The position numbers and the translations under genes are program-made. This document shows, one piece after another, positions 58,225 to 64,000 of a stretch of DNA of 64,000 nt; position 1 is the first letter of the stretch, and each line of letters begins with the position of its first letter. The stretch is taken from the NCBI RefSeq assembly GCF_020181355.1, contig NZ_CP084004.1:744001-808000 (forward strand), read 5' to 3'. The notes beneath the pieces are model-generated. The model did not search any database, was not told the DNA's origin, and saw only the letters and a program-made list of their open reading frames with translations. The stretch is from Collinsella aerofaciens. Its GTDB lineage: Bacteria; Actinomycetota; Coriobacteriia; Coriobacteriales; Coriobacteriaceae.

Positions 58225-58863
58225 ATGGAAATCTTCAACGCGACCAACCTGCTCTACATTTGGGGCGGCTTTGTTAAGACGATCGAGATCTCGGCGCTGT
58301 CGATCTTTTTCTCGCTGATCTTTGGCACGGTACTGGCGCTCGTTAAGAGCTATGCGCCCCGCCCGTTCCGTATTTTGGTAAGCGCCTATATCGAGCTGTT
58401 CCGTTGCACGCCAAACCTGCTGTGGATCCTGTTTATCTACTTTACGGTGCAGGGTTTGGACATTGTGATTTCGACCATCGCCTTTACGCTGTTTACCAGC
58501 GCCGTTATGGCCGAGATTGTGCGCGGCGGCCTCAACTCGATTCCGCGCGGCCAGTTTGAGGCGGCGCAGAGCCAGGGTTTTGGCTTCTTTGCCACCATGC
58601 GCTACATCATTCTGCCGCAGACATTTAAGACGATCATTCCGGCGCTGTTTAGCCAGTGCACGACCGTCATTAAGGACAGCTCGTATCTTTCGGGCATTAA
58701 CGTGGCCGAGCTCATGTACACGGCAAACGTCGTGATGGCCCACGCGATCGATCTGTCGCAGGTGCTTATGCTCTACGGCCTGGTGTTTGCGATGTACTTT
58801 GTGCTCAACTTTGGTATCTCGCTGCTGGTTCGCGCATATCAGAGGCGAATGGTGGCAGCGTAG
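58225..58863 (+). CDS. Amino-acid ABC transporter permease 2
   Basis: 212 residues, five membrane segments. FVKTIEISALSIFFSLIFGT, the EAA loop EIVRGGLNSIPRGQFEAAQS and LPQTFKTIIPALFSQCTTVI. Starts three bases after the first permease with AGGAGG inside its end. Last gene of the operon; a REP-like hairpin follows immediately. Confidence 0.93.
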   Translation: MEIFNATNLLYIWGGFVKTIEISALSIFFSLIFGTVLALVKSYAPRPFRILVSAYIELFRCTPNLLWILFIYFTVQGLDIVISTIAFTLFTSAVMAEIVRGGLNSIPRGQFEAAQSQGFGFFATMRYIILPQTFKTIIPALFSQCTTVIKDSSYLSGINVAELMYTANVVMAHAIDLSQVLMLYGLVFAMYFVLNFGISLLVRAYQRRMVAA

Positions 58864-58864
58864 A

Positions 58865-58895
58865 ATGTGGCAAAGGGACAGCCCCTTTGCCACAT
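58865..58895. repeat. REP-like hairpin ATGTGGCAAAGG
   Basis: Arms 58865-58876 and 58884-58895 (12 bp, perfect), loop GACAGCC next to GG, so GGGACAGCCCC forms the tip. It ends 17 bases before the next gene and begins one base after the previous stop. Confidence 0.75.
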
Positions 58896-58911
58896 AGAGA
58901 AAGGAATCACG

Positions 58912-59535
58912 ATGAGCGATCTGGAGAACAAGAAGAATCCTGTGGTCATTACCATCGCGCGCGACTTTGGCGCCGAGGGCCACGAGATTGGTCGCATGCT
59001 TGCCGACGAGTTGGGGATTCCGCTGTACGACAACGAGCTGCTGGTGCGCGCGTCTCTGCGCGCGGGCGAGTCGCTCGATAAGATGGCCGCCTATGACGAA
59101 CGTCTGGCCGTGGAGAACATGGCGTTCCTGCCCGACCGCTACGATGCGCGCTCGTACTCGGACAAGTTGTTCCAAAAGATGAGCCAGGTGATTTTGGATC
59201 TGGGCGAGACCGAGAGCTGCATTATCGAAGGCCGTCTGTCCGATTACCTGCTGCGTAACAACCCCAACCATATTGCCGTGTTGGTGACCGCACCCTTTGA
59301 GGACCGCGTCGAGATCGTGCGCAAGAAGCGTGGACTTAACAAAAAGAAGGGCGCCAAGCTGGTCAAGCAGCAGCAGAAGGCGCGCGAGGCGTTCTACAAG
59401 CGCTACAGCGCCGGAAAGTGGAAGATGACGAGCGGCAAAGACATCGTCGTCAACCGCGCCAAGTTGGGACGCGAGGGCTGTAAAGACGTTATCGCCGCCG
59501 CCTACCGCTACAAAGTGGCGCAACTCGAGGCTTAA
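58912..59535 (+). CDS. Cytidylate-kinase-like family protein
   Basis: 207 residues. VVITIARDFGAEGHEIGRML is the variant P-loop of the cytidylate-kinase-like family (PF13189 type), continuing LADELGIPLYDNELLVRASL; IIEGRLSDYLLRNNPNHIAV follows. The usual GxxGxGKS P-loop is replaced by FGAEGHEIG. Function unknown, probably a nucleotide-binding kinase relative. ATG at 58912 with GAAAGGA seven bases upstream. Confidence 0.85.
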   Translation: MSDLENKKNPVVITIARDFGAEGHEIGRMLADELGIPLYDNELLVRASLRAGESLDKMAAYDERLAVENMAFLPDRYDARSYSDKLFQKMSQVILDLGETESCIIEGRLSDYLLRNNPNHIAVLVTAPFEDRVEIVRKKRGLNKKKGAKLVKQQQKAREAFYKRYSAGKWKMTSGKDIVVNRAKLGREGCKDVIAAAYRYKVAQLEA

Positions 59536-59543
59536 CCGACCAA

Positions 59544-59582
59544 AAACCACCACAAAGGGGACAGGCACCTTTGTGGTGGTTT
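59544..59582. repeat. REP-like palindrome, CCACCACAAAGG type, copy 2
   Basis: Arms AAACCACCACAAAGG (59544-59558) and its complement (59568-59582), loop GGACAGGCA. Same unit as 22116-22150, opposite orientation. Confidence 0.78.
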
Positions 59583-59594
59583 GGGCGGCCGGCA

Positions 59595-59635
59595 TAGAAA
59601 AAGTCCCCGCCGGGCGTGTGCTCGACGGGGACTTT
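59595..59635 (-). terminator. Terminator of nfnA-nfnB
   Basis: AAAGTCCCCG and CGGGGACTTT arms; minus-strand reading continues into TTTTCT. Confidence 0.8.
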
Positions 59636-59663
59636 GCCGTTTGGTAGCTAGCGCTGCGGATGA

Positions 59664-61073
59664 TTACTCGCCCAGTAGGCTCTCGGTGATGGAAGCGGCG
59701 GCCTTCTTGCCGGCGCCCATCGCCAGAATGACCGTAGCGGCACCGGTGACGATGTCGCCGCCGGCCCAGATACGGGGATCGGTGGTCTGGCCGGTCTCCT
59801 CGTCGGCAACAATGTAGCCCCACTTGTTGAGCTCCATCTTGCCGCCGATCTTCTTTGCGAAGGGGTTGGCGTTGGTGCCGATAGCCGAGATTGCGACGTC
59901 GCAGGGGATCTCCTCGATGGCGCCCTCGATGGGCACCGGGCGACGACGGCCGGACTCGTCAGGCTCGCCGAGCTCCATCTTCTGGACCTTGACGGCGCAC
60001 ACGGAGCCGTCCTCGCCAGCGACAAACTCGAGCGGGGAGACGAGCGGCAGAACCTCGACGCCCTCGGCCTTGGCATGGTGCAGCTCGGCGCGACGGCAGG
60101 GCATCTCGTCCTCGGTACGGCGGTAGGCGATGATGGCGTGCTCGGCGCCCAGACGCTTGGCGGTGCGGACGGCGTCCATAGCCACGTTGCCGCCACCAAA
60201 GACGACGACGTTCTTGCCGTGCTTGGTGGGGGTGTCGTACTCGGGGAACTTGTTGGCCTTCATCAGGTTCACGCGGGTGAGGTACTCGTTCGCGAAGAAG
60301 ACGTTGGGCAGGTTCTCGCCGGGGACGTTGAGGAACTTGGGCAGGCCAGCGCCGGTCGCCACGTAGATGGCGTCGAAGCCCTGCTCGAACAGCTCCTCGG
60401 CCGTGGCCATGTTGCCCACGACGGAGTTGTACTCAAACTTGACACCCATGTCCTCTAGGCCGTCAATCTCGCGCTTGACGACTGCCTTGGGCAGACGGAA
60501 CTCGGGGATGCCGTAGACCAGCACGCCGCCGCCGGTAAAGAAGGCCTCAAAGACGGTAACGTCAAAGCCGTTGCGGGCGAGCTCGCCGGCGCAGGTGATG
60601 CCGGACGGGCCGGAGCCGACGACGGCGACCTTCTTGCCGTTCTTGGGAGCCATCTTGGGCGTGGAAGCGAGCTCGGGGCGATCACCCAGGAAGCGCTCGA
60701 GCTGGCCGATGGCCACGGGCTCGGACTTCTTGCCACGGATGCACTTGCCCTCGCACTGGTTCTCCTGCGGGCAGACGCGGCCGCAGATGGCGGGAAGCAT
60801 GGAGTCCTCGCGGATGGTATCGAGAGCGCCGCCGAAGTCCTTCGCGCGGATCTGCTCGATAAAGCGGGGAATGTTGATGTTGACGGGGCAGCCCTCAACA
60901 CAGAACGGCTTCTTGCAGTTGAGGCAGCGCTCGGCCTCGGCCAGCGCCATCTCCTCGGTGAAGCCCTTGTCGACGGGGCGGAAGTCGCAGGCGCGCTCGG
61001 CAGCCGGCTCCTCGTTATCGGGGGTGCGGGGCGACTTCATATCGGCAACGAAACGACCGTTAACTAGTGGCAT
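59664..61073 (-). CDS. nfnB: NADH-dependent ferredoxin:NADP+ oxidoreductase large subunit (NfnB/GltD-like)
   Basis: Flavoprotein that, with NfnA, couples NADH, NADPH and ferredoxin by electron bifurcation in anaerobes. 469 residues. N-terminal cysteine clusters for two [4Fe-4S] centres: CLNCKKPFCVEGCPVNI and CGRVCPQENQCEGKC. FAD site KVAVVGSGPSGITCAGELAR; NADP site VVVFGGGNVAMDAVRTAKRL; C-terminal IWAGGDIVTGAATVILAMGA. The same family includes the glutamate synthase small subunit; the adjacent overlapping NfnA-type gene favours Nfn or SudAB over GltD. Confidence 0.88.
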   Translation of the reverse strand: MPLVNGRFVADMKSPRTPDNEEPAAERACDFRPVDKGFTEEMALAEAERCLNCKKPFCVEGCPVNINIPRFIEQIRAKDFGGALDTIREDSMLPAICGRVCPQENQCEGKCIRGKKSEPVAIGQLERFLGDRPELASTPKMAPKNGKKVAVVGSGPSGITCAGELARNGFDVTVFEAFFTGGGVLVYGIPEFRLPKAVVKREIDGLEDMGVKFEYNSVVGNMATAEELFEQGFDAIYVATGAGLPKFLNVPGENLPNVFFANEYLTRVNLMKANKFPEYDTPTKHGKNVVVFGGGNVAMDAVRTAKRLGAEHAIIAYRRTEDEMPCRRAELHHAKAEGVEVLPLVSPLEFVAGEDGSVCAVKVQKMELGEPDESGRRRPVPIEGAIEEIPCDVAISAIGTNANPFAKKIGGKMELNKWGYIVADEETGQTTDPRIWAGGDIVTGAATVILAMGAGKKAAASITESLLGE

Positions 61074-61903
61074 GCGCAGCTCTTTTCCTCATAGGCCTTG
61101 AGGGACTCGCCCTCTTCGGAACGGTAAGCGGCCTGGCGGGCACGAAGGTCATCCCAGTCGACCAGGGTGGCATCGAAGTCGGGGCCGTCGACGCAAGCGA
61201 ACTTGGTCACGCCGCCCACCTCGACGCGGCAGCAGCCGCACATGCCGGTGCCGTCAACCATGATGGGGTTGAGCGACGCGGTGATGGGGGTGTCGTACTT
61301 CTGGGCGGTGAGGGTCGAGAACTTCATCATCGGAACGGGGCCGACGCAGAAGACCTGGCTCACGGCCTTGTCCTGCAGCAGGCGCTCCAGCGGAGCGGTG
61401 ACAACGCCCTGCTCGCCGTAGGAACCGTCGTCAGTGGTGATGTGGATGTGGTCCTCGTCGAGGAGCTCGCGGAACTGGTCCTCCATGAGCAGGAGGTCCT
61501 TGGTGCGGGCGCCCATGATGGCGTGCACCTCGTGGCCGGTCTCGACCAGGTGCTTGGCGACCGGGAAGGCAATTGCCAGGCCGACGCCGCCGCCAATGAC
61601 GGCGCAGGGGCCCTCGGCCATCTCGGTGGGAACGCCCAGCGGGCCCACGACGTCGCGCAGCGACTCGCCGGCCTCGTAGGTGGAAAGCATCTCGGTGGTC
61701 TTGCCGATCACCATGAAGATGAACTCGACCCAGCCCTCGTCACCGTTCCAGCCAGCTAAGGTAAACGGGACACGCTCGCCCGTCTCGTTGGCGCGAACCA
61801 TGAGGAACTGTCCAGCGTGCGCATGCTTGGCGATTGCGGGCGCCTCGATGCGGAACTTGAACACCTTCTCCGAGAACTGCGTCTTCTCCAGGATCTTATA
61901 CAT
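61064..61903 (-). CDS. nfnA: NfnA/SudB-type FAD/NAD-binding, [2Fe-2S] subunit
   Basis: 279 residues, similar to dihydroorotate dehydrogenase electron-transfer subunits. FAD region AGQFLMVRANETGERVPFTL; NAD region CAVIGGGVGLAIAFPVAKHL; the [2Fe-2S] cysteines lie in TGMCGCCRVEVGGVTKFACV. Overlaps nfnB by 10 bases. GAGAGGGG precedes ATG. No dihydroorotate dehydrogenase gene is adjacent, which supports the Nfn reading. Confidence 0.9.
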   Translation of the reverse strand: MYKILEKTQFSEKVFKFRIEAPAIAKHAHAGQFLMVRANETGERVPFTLAGWNGDEGWVEFIFMVIGKTTEMLSTYEAGESLRDVVGPLGVPTEMAEGPCAVIGGGVGLAIAFPVAKHLVETGHEVHAIMGARTKDLLLMEDQFRELLDEDHIHITTDDGSYGEQGVVTAPLERLLQDKAVSQVFCVGPVPMMKFSTLTAQKYDTPITASLNPIMVDGTGMCGCCRVEVGGVTKFACVDGPDFDATLVDWDDLRARQAAYRSEEGESLKAYEEKSCACH

Positions 61904-61965
61904 AGAACCCCTCTCTTGTTAGGGCTGCCGAACCGTGCCTCCACGGAAATGGACGGTAGCCCGAG

Positions 61966-62014
61966 TAAAACCGTACGCGCACAGGCGTTGTGCAGACATA
62001 CGGTGCAAATTATA
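61966..62014 (-). promoter_or_regulatory. Promoter and leader hairpin of nfnAB
   Basis: Minus strand: TATAAT at 62009-62014, followed after a few bases by CCGTA ... TACGGTTTTA with an inner GCACA/TGTGC stem (about 61966-62004). The T-rich end suggests an attenuator or a simple leader structure. No good -35 was found. Confidence 0.4.
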
Positions 62015-62062
62015 CCCTCATGGCAATGTCGCTTACGTGTATCTTTGGCAGGCGGGAAAAGT

Positions 62063-62100
62063 GACCTGCCAAAAAGGGACAGGTTTATTTTGGTCGGTTT
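62063..62100. repeat. REP-like element, GGGACAGGTT type, copy 2
   Basis: AGGGACAGGTTTATTTTGG at 62075-62093 is exactly complementary to 62234-62252, so copies 2 and 3 form an inverted pair 140 bases apart. Confidence 0.7.
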
Positions 62101-62116
62101 TATCAGGCAAAACGGC

Positions 62117-62158
62117 AAAGGGGGCCGGCCTCGCGCTTCGTTGAGGCCGGCCCCCTTT
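62117..62158. terminator. Strong GC-rich hairpin between nfnA and pth
   Basis: 15- to 16-bp arms AAAGGGGGCCGGCCTC and its complement with a 10-base loop. On the plus strand it ends in CCCTTTGG; on the minus strand it ends in CCCCTTTGCC. Probably a pth terminator read on the minus strand. Confidence 0.6.
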
Positions 62159-62225
62159 GGGGCGTTATGCATGTATGGTGGCAGCATGTTTATTGCGATG
62201 TATCGACTGCGGCGTTTCCGCAGAT

Positions 62226-62266
62226 AAAAGCTGCCAAAATAAACCTGTCCCTAAATGGTAGGTTTT
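62226..62266. repeat. REP-like element, GGGACAGGTT type, copy 3
   Basis: AAAAGCTGCCA ... TGGTAGGTTTT with CCTGTCCCTA inside; nearly the reverse complement of 51128-51168. Overlaps the pth stop codon (62265-62267). Confidence 0.7.
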
Positions 62267-62894
62267 AGTGCTTCCCGTTGGCGGAAGCGGCGCCGTTTAC
62301 GTGATCGCGGGCGTAGATTACGCCGTGGACGATGGCCAGACCGGCGGCATCTGCGGCGCGGGCGCAGGTGTCCTGGAAATCCTCGGCTTCGCGGGCGCGC
62401 AGCTGCTTGAGCACGTAGTCTGCCACGGCCATCTTGCCGGGAGGGTTGCCGATGCCGGTGCGGATACGGCTAAAGTCGCGGCTGCCCATCTTGTCGATGA
62501 TGGAGCGCAGGCCGTTATGGCCAGCATGGCCGCCGCCCACCTTAACACGCACGTCGCCGGCGGGAATATCGAGCTCGTCGTGGATTACGAGTAGCTCCTC
62601 GGCCTTGATTTTGTATTCGCGGCAAAGCTTGGAGATGGGGCCACCCGAGGTATTCATGTACGACTGCGGCTTGACCAGCACGATCTGGCGCTTGCCGCCC
62701 TCTTCCTCGGCATCGTTGATATTGATGAGCGCGACCTCGGCGCCTGCTTGGTTTTTCCAGTACGTGACGCCGGCCTGACGGGCCAGCTCGTCGATCGCCT
62801 TAAAACCGGCGTTGTGGCGGGTCTCGGCATACTCATCGCCAGGGTTGCCAAGTCCGGCAACCATGCGAATCTTAAGCGGCTGTGCAGCTGCCAT
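62265..62894 (-). CDS. pth: Peptidyl-tRNA hydrolase
   Basis: Releases peptides from tRNAs that dropped off the ribosome. 209 residues. MVAGLGNPGDEYAETRHNAG holds the catalytic histidine (RHNAG); PQSYMNTSGG and VIHDELDIPAGDVRVKVGGG with HAGHNGLRSI are the other active-site motifs. ATG at 62892-62894 with GAAAGGA about six bases upstream; an ATG two codons earlier lies within that site. Confidence 0.96.
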   Translation of the reverse strand: MAAAQPLKIRMVAGLGNPGDEYAETRHNAGFKAIDELARQAGVTYWKNQAGAEVALININDAEEEGGKRQIVLVKPQSYMNTSGGPISKLCREYKIKAEELLVIHDELDIPAGDVRVKVGGGHAGHNGLRSIIDKMGSRDFSRIRTGIGNPPGKMAVADYVLKQLRAREAEDFQDTCARAADAAGLAIVHGVIYARDHVNGAASANGKH

Positions 62895-63009
62895 GTTCAT
62901 CCTTTCGTTGATTTGTCGCCTGCTATGGTGAGCGACCCTGTTGCCGCTGTCAAATGGAGGGCAATTGAGGTTGTTTGGGGGCGTTTGGACAGCCGTCGAA
63001 ATCCAAGGT

Positions 63010-63211
63010 GGACAGTTAGTTCAGATACGTATAAGTTCCGAGGACTCGAAGTGCTCAATTCAATACTGAAACGTTGTTTTGGAGCTTTAGTTAGTCCATA
63101 TGGCGCTGTTTTGAAGTCTATCCTGCCTTCAAATAGGGCGAATGGTATAGAGATAACTGCAAAACAGCCTAATTCAATGTGTCCATTTATACGTATTTGA
63201 ACTAACTGTCC
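63010..63211. mobile_element. MITE-like element with 25-bp terminal inverted repeats
   Basis: Left end GGACAGTTAGTTCAGATACG (63010 on, 25 bp to 63034) and right end 63187-63211 match with one mismatch. The 202-bp unit is much richer in A/T than its surroundings and has no reading frame of note. No clear target duplication was found at the edges, so the mobile nature is inferred from structure only. It fills most of the 351-base gap after pth. Confidence 0.55.
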
Positions 63212-63245
63212 AGCCCTGTTTGACGGCGCACGGGTGATTCGCCGT

Positions 63246-64000
63246 TTAGACCGGTGCAAGGCCGATTCCGGCCCGCAGAGCGTTGAGCCAAGCGGCCTGA
63301 CGCTTGCGATGGCCCTTGATACGGTATCGGAATCGGACTCCCGCGAGTCGATGCATCGTTTGGGCGAAGGCTTCGAGTGCAACAAGGTCTTTCATTTGGT
63401 CGCGATTGATAACCAGGACGTGGATGCCCATTGCCTTGAGGCCATTATTTCGATTGCCATCGTGGATGCGAGCGTTTTGAAGCTCATGCCCAATTCCGTT
63501 GTATTCGTTGTCGACTCCGGCTGCCGGGCAATATAGGTCGCAGATGGCATAGGGGATGCCCGAGGACATGTTGACCGCAAGAGTGTCGAAGTCGATTCGA
63601 TAGTTGAGTAGCAGGCCTCCCATGGGCAGACTGCAACATCCGAATCCTCCAAAGCGCATGGGCGCTCCGAGAACGGCAAACATTAGGGATTCGGCTGGGG
63701 ATGCAGATCCGGGTCGGGCAAGTTTGACTGCCGTGCGAAACGATGTGTATGAGCTACTTTTGGCGAAGCGTGCAACCACCTCAAGCTCTTCGATAGTTGT
63801 GGCGGGCTCGCATTTGTAGTGTGCCTGTTCATAGCGGGTTTCGTTCTGTTGCTCGACCACCGACTGGTTGCCCAAGCAATCAAGATCGCCCGTCGCTGCG
63901 CAGCCATCGCCCTTGGGCCAGATGTCGTCATGGGCAATGGGGTATGTTGCCCCGGGAGGAAGGGAGTAGGTTCCGAGCAGCTCCATGAGAAGCATCAAGG
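63246..64000 (-). CDS. Possible restriction-endonuclease-fold protein, probably incomplete at the window edge
   Basis: At least 250 residues; the first Met seen is at 63998, so the true start may lie beyond the window. The middle and C-terminus (SPAESLMFAVLGAPMRFGGF, then AICDLYCPAAGVDNEYNGIG, then NNGLKAMGIHVLVINRDQM) follow the layout of Vsr/DUF559-type PD-(D/E)XK proteins: an early Glu, a D-then-E strand and a helix with 'R-N-x-L-x-x-x-G'. The normal catalytic Lys is not obvious. Tentative; it may be a degenerate relative. Confidence 0.5.
   Translation of the reverse strand, partial: LMLLMELLGTYSLPPGATYPIAHDDIWPKGDGCAATGDLDCLGNQSVVEQQNETRYEQAHYKCEPATTIEELEVVARFAKSSSYTSFRTAVKLARPGSASPAESLMFAVLGAPMRFGGFGCCSLPMGGLLLNYRIDFDTLAVNMSSGIPYAICDLYCPAAGVDNEYNGIGHELQNARIHDGNRNNGLKAMGIHVLVINRDQMKDLVALEAFAQTMHRLAGVRFRYRIKGHRKRQAAWLNALRAGIGLAPV

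Noticed and set aside
57487-59823. A frame of 778 codons on the minus strand opposite the amino-acid ABC permeases and the kinase-like gene
   Set aside because: Antisense to three well-supported genes; low-complexity His/Arg/Gln-rich product without motifs.
59664-61903. Glutamate synthase small subunit plus dihydroorotate dehydrogenase electron-transfer subunit
   Set aside because: The two genes overlap each other and have neither a GltB-type large subunit nor a PyrD beside them, so NfnAB/SudAB is the better reading.

Overview
The window looks like the chromosomal replication-origin region of a high-GC Coriobacteriia bacterium, most likely Collinsella or a close relative. The reasons are the actinobacterial order dnaA-dnaN-recF-dciA-gyrB-gyrA followed by tRNA-Ile/tRNA-Ala, the anaerobe-type NfnAB pair, mannose-family PTS genes, many GTG/TTG starts and high GC in most genes. 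The genus is inferred; no search was run.

Layout. 1-5,840: ddl (5' end only), rlmN, then the leftward cluster rsmG-parA-parB-small membrane protein with three perfect parS sites, and the leftward unit rpmH-rnpA-yidD-yidC-jag. 6,583-10,258: the origin. Two clusters of an atypical DnaA-box-like motif flank an unusual GHKL-ATPase/winged-helix gene plus dnaA, and a DnaA-trio-like tract with an AT-rich stretch lies just before dnaN. 10,259-18,561: dnaN, recF, dciA, gyrB, gyrA, a long inverted repeat and tRNA-Ile/Ala/Ile. 18,700-24,700: a bifunctional-nuclease-family gene, two unknown genes, typA, a bactofilin-like membrane protein, a TRIC-family channel and two tRNA-Ser genes. 25,200-34,966: rpsF-ssb-rpsR-rplI, dnaB, purA, purD, a Nudix hydrolase, an ABC exporter and an unknown membrane protein. 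35,137-39,929: a PyrR-type RNA element and carAB. 40,185-45,693: an accessory module flanked by direct copies of a repeat (mannose-family PTS IIB/IIC/IID, GntR regulator, HSL-type esterase, Phd/RelE-type toxin-antitoxin). 45,857-53,698: purE, class B sortase, a MoaE-like gene, a CmpB-family membrane protein, purF, purM, purN and a stand-alone EIIA. 53,869-64,000: a PrsA-like foldase, a YqeY protein, a polar amino-acid ABC transporter, a cytidylate-kinase-like protein, nfnB/nfnA, pth, a MITE-like element and a partial gene.

How it works together. Replication initiation (DnaA, beta clamp, DciA loader, DnaB helicase, gyrase, SSB), origin segregation (ParA/ParB/parS) and ribosome or membrane assembly are gathered around the origin. 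Nucleotide synthesis is split: carAB for pyrimidines and carbamoyl phosphate; purA, purD, purE, purF, purM and purN for purines.

Most unusual points: (1) a GHKL ATPase with a glutamine/proline-rich linker and a C-terminal winged helix directly upstream of dnaA; (2) a DnaA whose DNA-recognition signature departs from the norm, together with a recurring TTTTCAACA motif instead of the usual DnaA box; (3) a family of short palindromes with GGGGAC/GTCCCC cores scattered between genes; (4) a repeat head followed by hairpins whose arms differ, bracketing the accessory module.
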